Counted from the first letter of the stretch, positions 55,399-63,847 are shown. The stretch: 64,000 nt of DNA from Rikenellaceae bacterium (GCA_003542575.1 DPKJ01000008.1:97678-161677), one strand, 5' to 3'. Notes: a model not told the origin generated them from the sequence alone. Made by a program: numbers and translations.

Positions 55399-58300
55399 TT
55401 ATTCCGCGGTGGCAAGTCTCTTGTATGAGTTATACCTCCATTTTGCGAACTCTTCGGTGAGTTTGAACAGCTCTTCGGCCTGGTCAGGGAAGGTGTTAAC
55501 AAGCGAAGTGTACCTTACCTCTCCTTTCAGGAAGTCCTGGAACTTAGTCCAATCAGGCTCCTTGCTGTCAAGGGTGAATGGATTTTTGCCCTCTGCCTCC
55601 ATGAGCGGGTTATAGCGGTATAGCTGCCAGTATCCGCAGGCAACTGCAAGTTTCTCCTCCAGCTGAGTTGCACCCATTCCATTCTTCAAGCCGTGGCTGA
55701 TACATGGAGCGTATGCAATAATCAAAGATGGTCCGTCATACTCCTCAGCCTCTTTAAGTACTTTAAATAGCTGATTCTGGTTTGCTCCCATTGCAACCTG
55801 TGCAACGTAAACATAACCGTAGCTCATTGCCATCATTCCAAGGTCTTTCTTGCGGATCTTCTTACCAGATGTTGCAAATTTTGCAACTGCTCCAACAGGT
55901 GTAGATTTCGAAGATTGTCCTCCGGTGTTTGAGTAAACCTCTGTATCAAGTACAAGAACGTTTACATTGTTACCCGAAGCAAGTACGTGGTCAAGTCCGC
56001 CGTATCCGATGTCGTATGCCCAACCGTCACCTCCGAATATCCACTGTGAGCGTTTTACGAAGTAATCTTTAAGAACTGTAAGCTCTTTGCAGATTTCGCA
56101 TTTGCACTCAGAGATAAGAGGAACCAATTTATCGGCAATCTCTTTGGTAGCAACATGGTCTTCGCGTTTTGCAAGCCATTCAGCAAAGAGAACCTTCATC
56201 TCTGCAGTGCATGATTTGCACTCGATACCGTCTGCCATAAGTTTTGCAACTCTGTCGCGAACTCTTTCAGAACCCATTTGCATACCAAGACCAAACTCTG
56301 CGTTATCTTCAAAGAGTGAGTTAGCCCAAGAAGGACCTTTTCCGTCTTTGTTTGTAGTGTATGGAGAAGCAGGGAATGAACCACCAAAGATAGAAGAACA
56401 ACCTGTTGCGTTGGCGACCATCATTCTGTCACCGTAAAGCTGTGTGATAGCTTTGATGTACGGAGTCTCACCGCAACCTGCGCAAGCTCCCGAAAATTCG
56501 AAGAGTGGCTGTGCAAACTGCAGATTCTTAACATTCTGCTCTTTTGGCTGGATTGTATCTTTGTATCCGACAACAGCGTGCAGGTGATCGAAGTTAACCT
56601 GCTCGTGCTCCTGACTTTCGAATGGCATCATAACCAAAGCCTTTGTCTTGGCAGGACATACATCAGCACAGTTACCGCAACCTGTACAGTCCATTGGTGT
56701 TACCTGGATTGTAAAGCTGTACTCCTTGAAAGGACCGTTTCCTTTAATCTTCTTAACTCCGGCAGGTGCTTTTGCCTGCTCATCTTCTGTCATCAGGAAT
56801 GGCCTGATAGCAGCGTGAGGACATACATATGCACACTGGTTACACTGAATACAGTTTTCAGACTGCCACTCAGGAATGTGAGTTGCAATACCGCGTTTTT
56901 CGTATGCAGATGTTCCCGAAGGGATTGTACCATCTTCAAGGTGAAGGAATGCACTTACAGGAAGGTCGTTACCGGCCTGAGCGTTAACAACGTCAGCAAC
57001 ATTTCTTACCCAATCCGGTGCAAGTCTGTCGTAGCTTGCAGGACGGAACTTATTTGAAGCAATGTTTTTCCATTCGCAAGGGATCTCTACCTGTTCGTAG
57101 TCGGCACCTCTGTCTATGGCTGCATAGTTCATCTGAAGAATCTTGTCACCTTTTTTGCCGTATGATTTTTCGGCAGCGTGCTTCATCTCTTCTACAGCCT
57201 GCTCAAATGGGATAATGTTTGCAATTTTGAAGAATGCTGACTGAAGAATTGTGTTTGTCCTGTTACCAAGACCAATCTCTTCTGCAATCTTTGTTGCATT
57301 GATTATGTATAGATTGAGCTGCTTTTTGGCAATTACCGATTTGATGTGGTCAGGAAGCTTCTCGATAGTCTCCTCTTTTGACCAAAGGGTGTTAAGCAGG
57401 AATGTGCCTCCCTTTTTGATACCCTTAAGTACATCGTACTTTGTAAGGTAAGGAGTTACGTGTACAGCAACAAAGTCCGGGTTTGAAACCAGATATGGTG
57501 ATGTAATAGGTGTATCTCCAAATCTAAGGTGAGAGCAAGTGTAACCGCCTGATTTTTTTGAATCGTAGTCGAAGTATGCCTGAACATATTTAGGTGTGGT
57601 TTCACCGATAATCTTGATTGTGTTCTTGTTGGCACCTACTGTACCATCTGAACCAAGTCCGTAGAATTTGCACTCTACAACACCCTTCTTGGTAACGCTA
57701 ACTTCCTCTTTAACAGGAAGTGATTTAAATGTTACATCGTCAACAATACCAATGGTAAAGCCGTTTTTAGGCTCTTTCATATTCAGGTTGTCGAATACTG
57801 AGAAAATCTGGGCAGGGGTTGTATCTTTAGAAGAGAGACCGTAGCGTCCGCCAACGATATGAGGCATCTTTCCGCCTTTTTCTGCAATAACCGATTTTAC
57901 ATCAAGGTAAAGTGGCTCGCCAACAGCACCCGGCTCTTTAGTTCTGTCTAGAACTGCGATGTTCTTCACGCTCTTAGGAAGTACGCGGAAGAAGTATTTG
58001 GCAGAGAACGGTCTGTAAAGACGTACTGTCAGAACTCCAACCTTTTCGCCTTTTGCAACAAGCACATCAACAACCTCTCTGATTGTCTCGCAAACAGAAC
58101 CCATTGCAATAATGATGTTTTCTGCTTCAGGATGGCCGTGGAAGTCGAATGGAAGGTAATGTCTTCCTGTCATCTCACTAATCTCACCCATGTAGCGTGC
58201 AACCATATCCGGAACTGCATCGTAGAATGAATTAGAAGCCTCTCTGGCCTGGAAGAATACGTCAGGATTTTGTGCAGTACCTCTGGTTACCGGTTTGTTT

Positions 58301-58935
58301 GGATTAAGAGCTCTTGTCCTGAAAGCGTTAAGTGATTTTTCACTTATCATCTTCTTTAGTTGATCCTGATCGAGGTCTTCAATTTTCTGAATCTCATGAG
58401 AAGTACGGAAGCCGTCAAAGAAGTGAAGGAAAGGAACTCTTGTTTTAAGTGTAGAAAGGTGAGCAACAGCACCAAGGTCAAGTGCCTCCTGAACTCCGCT
58501 TGAAGCGAGCAGGGCAAATCCGGTTTGTCTTGCAGACATTACATCAGAGTGATCACCGAAAATCGAGAGCGCCTGGGCTGCCAGAGTACGTGCTGAGACG
58601 TGAAATACCGTTGGAAGTAATTCGCCGGCAATTTTGTACATGTTTGGAATCATCAGGAGAAGACCCTGTGAAGCAGTAAATGTTGTGGTTAGAACACCTG
58701 CCTGAAGAGCTCCATGAAGTGCACCTGCTGCTCCACCCTCACTCTGCATCTCAACCACCTTAACAGTCTCTCCAAAGAGATTCTTTTGTCCGTAAGCTGA
58801 CCACTCATCCACATACTCTGCCATTGTTGAGGACGGAGTAATAGGATATATGGCTGCCATTTCGCTAAACATGTACGCTACATGCGCTGCGGCGTAATTA
58901 CCGTCACAGGTAATAAATTTTTTTTCTTTTGCCAT
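55399..58935 (-). CDS. nifJ: Pyruvate:ferredoxin (flavodoxin) oxidoreductase, single-chain
   Basis: The 1178-residue protein has all PFOR domains in order: the pyrimidine-binding domain (FITCDGNYAAAHVAYMFSEMAAIYPITPSS), the transketolase C-like and gamma domains, a two-cluster ferredoxin domain (ENCIQCNQCAYVCPHAA; CTGCGNCADVCPAK), and the TPP domain with CAGCGETPYIKAITQLYGDR and GGDGWAYDIGYGGLDHVLASG. It converts pyruvate and CoA to acetyl-CoA, CO2 and reduced ferredoxin, a mark of anaerobic metabolism, and could share ferredoxin with the AOR enzyme. It is a single-gene unit; no clear promoter motif was found upstream. Confidence 0.97.
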   Translation of the reverse strand: MAKEKKFITCDGNYAAAHVAYMFSEMAAIYPITPSSTMAEYVDEWSAYGQKNLFGETVKVVEMQSEGGAAGALHGALQAGVLTTTFTASQGLLLMIPNMYKIAGELLPTVFHVSARTLAAQALSIFGDHSDVMSARQTGFALLASSGVQEALDLGAVAHLSTLKTRVPFLHFFDGFRTSHEIQKIEDLDQDQLKKMISEKSLNAFRTRALNPNKPVTRGTAQNPDVFFQAREASNSFYDAVPDMVARYMGEISEMTGRHYLPFDFHGHPEAENIIIAMGSVCETIREVVDVLVAKGEKVGVLTVRLYRPFSAKYFFRVLPKSVKNIAVLDRTKEPGAVGEPLYLDVKSVIAEKGGKMPHIVGGRYGLSSKDTTPAQIFSVFDNLNMKEPKNGFTIGIVDDVTFKSLPVKEEVSVTKKGVVECKFYGLGSDGTVGANKNTIKIIGETTPKYVQAYFDYDSKKSGGYTCSHLRFGDTPITSPYLVSNPDFVAVHVTPYLTKYDVLKGIKKGGTFLLNTLWSKEETIEKLPDHIKSVIAKKQLNLYIINATKIAEEIGLGNRTNTILQSAFFKIANIIPFEQAVEEMKHAAEKSYGKKGDKILQMNYAAIDRGADYEQVEIPCEWKNIASNKFRPASYDRLAPDWVRNVADVVNAQAGNDLPVSAFLHLEDGTIPSGTSAYEKRGIATHIPEWQSENCIQCNQCAYVCPHAAIRPFLMTEDEQAKAPAGVKKIKGNGPFKEYSFTIQVTPMDCTGCGNCADVCPAKTKALVMMPFESQEHEQVNFDHLHAVVGYKDTIQPKEQNVKNLQFAQPLFEFSGACAGCGETPYIKAITQLYGDRMMVANATGCSSIFGGSFPASPYTTNKDGKGPSWANSLFEDNAEFGLGMQMGSERVRDRVAKLMADGIECKSCTAEMKVLFAEWLAKREDHVATKEIADKLVPLISECKCEICKELTVLKDYFVKRSQWIFGGDGWAYDIGYGGLDHVLASGNNVNVLVLDTEVYSNTGGQSSKSTPVGAVAKFATSGKKIRKKDLGMMAMSYGYVYVAQVAMGANQNQLFKVLKEAEEYDGPSLIIAYAPCISHGLKNGMGATQLEEKLAVACGYWQLYRYNPLMEAEGKNPFTLDSKEPDWTKFQDFLKGEVRYTSLVNTFPDQAEELFKLTEEFAKWRYNSYKRLATAE

Positions 58936-59275
58936 AGCTTTCTTGTTAATAATTAGTATTTTAATAAATGTTGTTTCCCTTTAAAGCCTATTAAAAAACA
59001 TTGAGTAGGTTCCGCTAAAAAAACAACACCCCGCAAAACCTGTCTGAAATGCGGAGATGTCATTTTTTATATTTTACGGGTTAAATTATCTGCCCAAACT
59101 ATCTTGTCGCTCAGGCTTTTGTGGGCCGAAGCGAACTCTGTCTCTGTCTCGTACTCTACTACTATCTGATAATAACCCGACATGTTCTCTAATATTTGCC
59201 AAAATTACATAACTTTTTTCAAAGGTAAAAGGAAAATGCCTATTTTTATAGGCAGTAAAATCTACACTAAATATT
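58936..59275. other. 340-base intergenic region between PFOR and a divergent hypothetical gene
   Basis: This region separates the divergent PFOR and secreted-hypothetical genes and should hold both promoters, but no clean TAnnTTTG was found in either direction. A weak GC-rich hairpin (CCGCAAA...GCGG around 59031-59062) and a purine/pyrimidine-biased TCTGTCTCTGTC stretch near 59140 are visible. A minus-strand frame of 87 codons (59086-59349) looks accidental. Confidence 0.5.
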
Positions 59276-59965
59276 ATGAAAAGAGCAATTTTGGTATTAT
59301 TGACAATGGTTACAGCGCTAACCATCAGTGCGCAAAGCGGCACAATCAAAGTAATAAACGGAAAAGTTGTGGAGGGTGATTTTTTTAAGGAAAAAATATT
59401 TGTTTTTGATCACTATCTGGATGGCAGAATCAGGTTGAACAACGGGGAGGTTTATACCGGAAAAGTAAACATTAGTACGATGGATCAAACACTAAGGGTG
59501 ATTAGCGATACCGGTGATACAATATCGATCAGCAACGAGAAACTTGTTGAGGTTGTAAGTAGCGGAAATTATTTTTTCAGAAAATTTAATATAGGTTATA
59601 TTCAATATGTTAACACTAATGGTGAGGTTTCATTAGGCTTGCACAGGACAATGAAGCTTGGTACCGAGAAGCTTCAGGGTGCTTATGGTGGAAGCAATGA
59701 GGTTAGCTCAATTCAGAAGATCGCAAATATTGATGTTGACAGCAGAGTCGAAAAGATTTCCGGTACGGCAGAGTTGCGTTATACCTATACAGAGACTTTA
59801 TTTCTTATGAAGGATAACAAATATTACCCTGCTAATAAAAGGAATTTTGAAAGAATGTTTTCTTCTTTAAAGTCTAAGATAAATCAATATGTTGACGAGA
59901 ATAACCTAAGCTATAACAAGAAAGAAGATCTTGTTACGCTGTTTAATTACCTGGCTAAACTGTAG
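59276..59965 (+). CDS. Secreted protein of unknown function
   Basis: The 229-residue protein has a signal peptide ending in ISAQ near residue 20. The mature N-terminal half is beta-rich with short repeats of the pattern GTIKVINGKVVEGD, RIRLNNGEVYTGKVNI and DTISISNEKLVEVV, like small barrel or sandwich domains. The C-terminal part is helical (NFERMFSSLKSKINQYVDENN). No catalytic motif is visible and I do not recognise the family. It is convergent with fabD. Confidence 0.75.
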   Translation: MKRAILVLLTMVTALTISAQSGTIKVINGKVVEGDFFKEKIFVFDHYLDGRIRLNNGEVYTGKVNISTMDQTLRVISDTGDTISISNEKLVEVVSSGNYFFRKFNIGYIQYVNTNGEVSLGLHRTMKLGTEKLQGAYGGSNEVSSIQKIANIDVDSRVEKISGTAELRYTYTETLFLMKDNKYYPANKRNFERMFSSLKSKINQYVDENNLSYNKKEDLVTLFNYLAKL

Positions 59966-59989
59966 GTGCTTTAGTAGCGTTCTAAATCA

Positions 59990-60865
59990 CTACTGGTGAC
60001 CGGATACAACGCTTTCAGGTGCAATTTTCTTGATAAGACCCTGAAGTACCGCTCCCGGACCTAATTCGGTAAATTCCCTTGCTCCGTCACTCCACATATT
60101 CTCTACAATTTGTCTCCATCTTACAGGTGCTGTAAGTTGTATAATGAGATTCTCCTTGATTTTTGCAGGATCCTGATTGGGTTTGGCATCTACATTCTGA
60201 TAAACCGGGCAAACCGGCTTGTTTATTACTGTCTTCTCAATTGCCTCTGCAAGCTCCTTCTCGGCAGGGGCCATAAGTGGAGAGTGGAAAGCTCCGCCCA
60301 CGGCAAGAACAATTGCCCTCTTTGCACCGGCAGCTTTTAGCTTTTCGCAGGCTTCATTAACTGCTTCAATCGAACCTGATATGACAAGCTGGCCGCTGCT
60401 GTTGTAGTTTGCCGGCACAACAACTCCCGGTATCTCTTTGCAAATATCCTCTACAATTTTATCGTCACATCCCAGAACTGCAGCCATTGTTGATGGCTCA
60501 ACCTCACACGCCTTTTGCATAGCCTTTGCTCTTGCAGAGACCAGACGAAGTCCGTCTTCGAAACTCATTGCTCCTGCAGCAACCAATGCGGAGAATTCTC
60601 CTAGTGAATGGCCTGCTACCATGTCTGGGTTGAAGTTATCTATAGATTTTGAAAGGATAACCGAGTGAATAAATATAGCGGGTTGTGTAACCTGTGTCTG
60701 CTTTAACTCCTGCTCGGTACCTTCAAACATAATGTCGGTGATTCTGAAGCCAAGAATTTCGTTTGCCTTTTCGAACAACTCTCTTGCTTCTGGGGAGGTC
60801 GCATACAACTCTTTTCCCATCCCTGTAAACTGAGCCCCCTGGCCCGGAAATACAAATGCTTTCAT
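59990..60865 (-). CDS. fabD: Malonyl-CoA:ACP transacylase
   Basis: The 291-residue protein matches FabD: FVFPGQGAQFTGMGKELY at the start, the serine nucleophile S87 in VAGHSLGEF, VVPANYNSSGQLVISG, and GGAFHSPLM with the catalytic histidine. It loads malonate onto acyl carrier protein for fatty-acid synthesis in the cytoplasm. It stands alone here, without other fab genes. A minus-strand -7 element (TATCTTTG) lies at 60891-60898. Confidence 0.96.
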   Translation of the reverse strand: MKAFVFPGQGAQFTGMGKELYATSPEARELFEKANEILGFRITDIMFEGTEQELKQTQVTQPAIFIHSVILSKSIDNFNPDMVAGHSLGEFSALVAAGAMSFEDGLRLVSARAKAMQKACEVEPSTMAAVLGCDDKIVEDICKEIPGVVVPANYNSSGQLVISGSIEAVNEACEKLKAAGAKRAIVLAVGGAFHSPLMAPAEKELAEAIEKTVINKPVCPVYQNVDAKPNQDPAKIKENLIIQLTAPVRWRQIVENMWSDGAREFTELGPGAVLQGLIKKIAPESVVSGHQ

Positions 60866-60890
60866 ATTTGAATGTTAAATTGATGAGTGG

Positions 60891-60898
60891 CAAAGATA
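60891..60898 (-). promoter_or_regulatory. -7 promoter element of fabD
   Basis: On the minus strand the site reads TATCTTTG, 25 bases upstream of fabD. Confidence 0.55.
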
Positions 60899-60923
60899 CA
60901 TTTTTTAATGAATTTTAAATAGC

Positions 60924-60931
60924 TATCTTTG
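60924..60931 (+). promoter_or_regulatory. -7 promoter element of tRNA-Arg
   Basis: TATCTTTG matches TAnnTTTG and lies 12 bases before the mature tRNA 5' end, so the leader would be only a few bases long. Confidence 0.55.
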
Positions 60932-60943
60932 CAGCCCAATGAC

Positions 60944-61017
60944 GGCCCCGTAGTTCAGCTGAATAGAACGTCAGATTCCGGTTCTGAAGGTCGGGGGTTT
61001 GAATCCCTTCGGGGTCA
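60944..61017 (+). tRNA. tRNA-Arg (anticodon CCG)
   Basis: A full cloverleaf: acceptor GGCCCCG/CGGGGTC (one G-U pair), D-stem GTTC/GAAC, anticodon stem TCAGA/TCTGA with loop TTCCGGT, T-arm GGGGG/CCCTT with loop TTTGAAT. The anticodon CCG reads the CGG arginine codon. The discriminator is A. CCA is not encoded in the DNA. Confidence 0.93.
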
Positions 61018-61024
61018 CAATAAA

Positions 61025-61060
61025 AAAAATGAGCCATTTCATTGAAATAGGCTCATTTTT
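61025..61060. terminator. Hairpin terminator after tRNA-Arg, bidirectional
   Basis: AAAATGAGCC and GGCTCATTTT form the outer stem, and ATTTCA/TGAAAT extend it inside, giving a near-continuous palindrome with A- and T-tracts. It also faces the end of the convergent carboxylase gene at 61104. Confidence 0.82.
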
Positions 61061-61103
61061 AATTGTATGATATTTAGTGCGATACCACAAACCGGCGCGG
61101 AAA

Positions 61104-62885
61104 TTATTCTACGAAGGCAATGATTTCACCTTTTTGAACGATTTCACCGTGTTTAGCACAAACCTGAACGATTTTTCCTGAGAAGGATGGCTTAATCAGC
61201 TCAATTCCATAGAAAGCCTGAACGAAGCACATTGTCTTTCCTGCCTCAACAGCCTCTCCTATAGCCGGAGCGGTAGAGACATCTGCGAGATCGTATTGCC
61301 ACATCAGCTGACCCTTAACGGTTGACTGTACAGGCTTGGCATTTGGATATTTTTCAAGGATTTTTTCAACCTCGAATTTTGGCATCTCAATTACCGGGCG
61401 GGTTATAACAACCGGAGCTCCTGCTTTGGCCTTTGCTGCCTCAAGCTCCTGCTCAAACCTCTGCTTTGCTACGCCACTCTTGTAATCTCTGTATTGTCTT
61501 TCGTGCATTGCAAATTCAAACAACTCCTCATCATCCTGTCCAAATTCCCAGTTATTCTCAACCATCTCTTTGCGGAATTTGTCAAGTTCGTTAGGGAATG
61601 CGTCTTGAGGGGTTCCTGTATAAAATTCAAGACCTTTGTCATTGGCAATTTTTACAATTTCCGGATCAAGTTCGCCCGGAAGTTTACCGGTCTTGCCTAA
61701 AATCATATTCCATGTGTCTTTGTCAATTGTTGACCATCTTGGCTCTCCCTTAAGGGTGTGCATCAGGTTCATGAGGGCAATATTTTTGACATACTGGCTG
61801 AATGGAGTAACCAAAGGAGGGTATCCCATCTTAGGCCATACATACTCTACCTCATGGAATAACATAACTACAAGTTCGCTCAGCTGAAGCTCTTTTTTGC
61901 CTTGGTTTCTAAGCGATGAGTTTATTGCTCCGTGGAAGCCTTTAAGGTCTGCCATCATCGAGCCCATCATTCCTCCCGGAAGGCCGCAGCCTACCAGTAG
62001 TGATGTCATCTGTTTGTTGCCGGAGTCAATGAAGTAGCCCAGGTAGTCGTCAATGAAGCTCTGGGTAAGAGCCCTTGCCTCCATATAGGCCTCCATGTTA
62101 ATATCTTTAACCAGGAATCCGGCATCTTTGAGCATTGCCTGAATAGTGATCACATCCGGGTGAACCATTCCCCATGAGAGAGGTTCCATTGCCACATCCA
62201 CAAAGTCTGCACCGGCGCGGGCAACTTCAAGCATTGATGCTACCGAAAAGCCGGGACCGGAGTGTCCGTGATACTGTACTAAGATGTGAGGGTATTTATC
62301 TTTTATCGATTTTGTAAGTCTTCCTAAGAAAGCAGGACGGCCAACGCCGGCCATATCTTTGAGACAGATCTCATCGCAGCCGAATTCTACGACCTTGTCA
62401 ACCAGACCCATGTAATACTCTACAGTGTGAACCGGAGAGTAGGTAATGCTGAGGGCTACCTGAGAGATCATTCCTCCTGCCTTTGCATATTTAACAGATA
62501 GTTCAAGGTTTCTTGGATCGTTAAGACCGCAAAATGATCTTGATATATTTGTGCCCTGTTTTGCCTTTACTTTGTACATGAGTTCGCGTACATCGGCAGG
62601 AACCGGGTTCATTCTAAGCGCATTAAGACCTCTTTCCAACATATGGGTCTGAATACCGGCCTTGTTGAAAGGAGCTGTCCATTCACGTACTGCTTTATTG
62701 GGATTCTCTCCAAAAAGAAGGTTGACCTGTTCAAATGCTCCTCCGTTTGTCTCCACACGGTCAAAGCAACCCATGTCAATAATAACTGGTGCAATCTCTT
62801 TTAGCTGGTGAACCATAGGAACATACTTTCCTGATGATTGCCACATATCTCTGTAAATCAGTGAGAATTTAATTTCGCGAGCCAT
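61104..62885 (-). CDS. Divergent PycB/OadA-type carboxyltransferase with degenerate biotinyl domain
   Basis: The 593-residue protein has the DRE-TIM-like carboxyltransferase barrel, including CLKDMAGVGRPAFL with the lysine that is carbamylated in this family, and VQYHGHSGPG with metal-binding histidines. A PYC/OADA helical domain (about 320-480) follows, then a Pro/Ala linker and a C-terminal biotinyl-type domain (about 525-593). Two oddities stand out. The usual RDxHQS near the start reads RDMWQS, and the AMKM biotin site reads AFYG in CFVQAFYGIELIKP, so there is no lysine to biotinylate. It is single-gene, with a -7 element at 62933-62940. Confidence 0.8.
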   Translation of the reverse strand: MAREIKFSLIYRDMWQSSGKYVPMVHQLKEIAPVIIDMGCFDRVETNGGAFEQVNLLFGENPNKAVREWTAPFNKAGIQTHMLERGLNALRMNPVPADVRELMYKVKAKQGTNISRSFCGLNDPRNLELSVKYAKAGGMISQVALSITYSPVHTVEYYMGLVDKVVEFGCDEICLKDMAGVGRPAFLGRLTKSIKDKYPHILVQYHGHSGPGFSVASMLEVARAGADFVDVAMEPLSWGMVHPDVITIQAMLKDAGFLVKDINMEAYMEARALTQSFIDDYLGYFIDSGNKQMTSLLVGCGLPGGMMGSMMADLKGFHGAINSSLRNQGKKELQLSELVVMLFHEVEYVWPKMGYPPLVTPFSQYVKNIALMNLMHTLKGEPRWSTIDKDTWNMILGKTGKLPGELDPEIVKIANDKGLEFYTGTPQDAFPNELDKFRKEMVENNWEFGQDDEELFEFAMHERQYRDYKSGVAKQRFEQELEAAKAKAGAPVVITRPVIEMPKFEVEKILEKYPNAKPVQSTVKGQLMWQYDLADVSTAPAIGEAVEAGKTMCFVQAFYGIELIKPSFSGKIVQVCAKHGEIVQKGEIIAFVE

Positions 62886-62932
62886 AACTTTTTCCTTTTT
62901 TTAATGATATAGTTGCGTTTGTTTCGAAGCGG

Positions 62933-62940
62933 CAAAATTA
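62933..62940 (-). promoter_or_regulatory. -7 promoter element of the carboxyltransferase gene
   Basis: On the minus strand the site reads TAATTTTG, 47 bases upstream of the start. Confidence 0.45.
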
Positions 62941-63083
62941 GATATTTCCGGTTAATAAATAACTATTTATTTAGACTAAAAAATCAATCTCACTAAATGA
63001 GTTTTGCCTCTTCAAAATTTTTAATGGTCTTAACCAGTGCAAAAATTAAACCACTTTTTTGGAATAAATTGAAAAACTTTTTG

Positions 63084-63091
63084 TACTTTTG
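63084..63091 (+). promoter_or_regulatory. -7 promoter element of tRNA-His
   Basis: TACTTTTG matches TAnnTTTG, 30 bases before the tRNA. TTTG at 63058-63061 is 22 bases upstream, slightly far for a -33 element. Confidence 0.55.
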
Positions 63092-63121
63092 CAGCCCGTT
63101 TGAGCAATCAAATGGTAAAAT

Positions 63122-63196
63122 GGTGGTCGTAGCTCAGTCGGTTAGAGCGCTAGTTTGTGGCACTAGAGGTCGTGGGTTCGAACCCCATCTTCCACC
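63122..63196 (+). tRNA. tRNA-His (anticodon GTG)
   Basis: D-stem GCTC/GAGC, anticodon stem CTAGT/ACTAG with loop TTGTGGC (anticodon GTG), T-stem GTGGG/CCCAT with loop TTCGAAC. The extra G(-1) at 63122 faces C73, the His-tRNA identity feature. In the acceptor stem, GTGGTCG faces CTTCCAC, which leaves positions 5:68 (T-T) and 6:67 (C-T) unpaired. CCA is not encoded. Confidence 0.88.
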
Positions 63197-63204
63197 CAAA
63201 AAGA

Positions 63205-63234
63205 AAAACCCGGTACTTAAATGCCGGGTTTTTT
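63205..63234 (+). terminator. Terminator of tRNA-His
   Basis: AAAACCCGG pairs with CCGGGTTTT around a 10-base loop, followed by T. Confidence 0.85.
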
Positions 63235-63247
63235 ATTGTAGGGCCCC

Positions 63248-63282
63248 CTCAGGATCGCCGAGCAAAGCGAGGCAATCCTGAG
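63248..63282. repeat. REP-like palindrome
   Basis: CTCAGGATCGCC (63248-63259) and GGCAATCCTGAG (63271-63282) form a 12-pair stem with one mismatch (a G-T wobble in one strand) around an 11-base loop (GAGCAAAGCGA). It looks like one copy of a dispersed intergenic palindrome, but no second copy was seen in this window. Confidence 0.65.
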
Positions 63283-63303
63283 CCTAAGATAGGCATAAAT
63301 TTT

Positions 63304-63565
63304 AGATAGTCTAAAAAGGAAATATGTTTTATTTTCCCATATCACTCAACTCCGGCAACCGATTGTTTTAGGGTACCCTCAAATTTTCCTGGTACATTTC
63401 GGCGACTGCGGAACTCCTCCCTTCGGTCGTCAAACAGTCCTCGTCGTTCCCGAAAAGTAGCCGCTGAAAATTCTCGGAAAACAAATGTTGCCTTTGAGTA
63501 GAGTGATTTGTGAGATTATTGGGAGAGTGCCCATTTCCGAAATTTAAGTGCTTGCATAACTATCT
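63304..63565. repeat. Long imperfect inverted repeat (262 bases)
   Basis: At least seven blocks pair in order around a common centre near 63430: AGATAG/CTATCT (63304, 63560), GGAAAT/ATTTCC (63318, 63533), ATCACTC/GAGTGAT (63341, 63501), CTCAAA/TTTGAG (63378, 63493), TTTTCC/GGAAAA (63384, 63476), TTTC/GAAA with GCG and ACT nearby (63397, 63467), GGAAC/GTTCC (63410, 63446). The central 100 bases are more GC-rich than the surroundings. No coding potential. Confidence 0.6.
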
Positions 63566-63847
63566 GACTAAGTGGGTTATACTAAACAAGATTGCCCGTT
63601 TTTTGAATTGTAACGTTTGCAAGCCATTGATATATAGATATTAAAACAAAGATTTAAAATCCCTAACTTTTGATCGTGATCCTAAATACCCACTGCGCAG
63701 CAGCGGACTTTTTCTTTATAGGGCCCTGATTAAGTAAATTGTTTGATGCCAAAACAACTCAATCCAAATGAACAGCATTCGAATATGATTTAAATACAGC
63801 ACGGTGTGTAATAAATGTAGTTATTCGGAAAACCCGAATAACTGAAT

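Larger units (their letters stand above)
63199..63847. other. 649-base gene-free region between tRNA-His and the CRISPR array
   Basis: No coding frame with family features was found on either strand. The region holds the tRNA-His terminator, a REP-like palindrome (63248-63282), a 262-base imperfect inverted repeat (63304-63565), a TTnTTnTAGGGCCC-like direct repeat (about 63231-63246 and 63711-63726), and AT-rich sequence of no recognisable kind from 63570 to 63710 and from 63730 to the array. Confidence 0.7.

Noticed and set aside
59086..59349. Minus-strand open frame of 87 codons between PFOR and the secreted hypothetical gene
   Set aside because: It overlaps the start of the plus-strand signal-peptide gene, has no recognisable domain, and its composition looks like an antisense reading.
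60944..61017. Possible integration (attachment) site at tRNA-Arg
   Set aside because: No repeat of the tRNA 3' end and no integrase gene was seen downstream.
62997..63281. Plus-strand open frame of 94 codons spanning tRNA-His
   Set aside because: It reads straight through the tRNA gene and its terminator hairpin; not a protein gene.
63764..63795. Possible fourth, more decayed CRISPR repeat (TCAATCCAAATG)
   Set aside because: It is about 82 bases before the first unit instead of 65-66, and the match is limited to a few bases.
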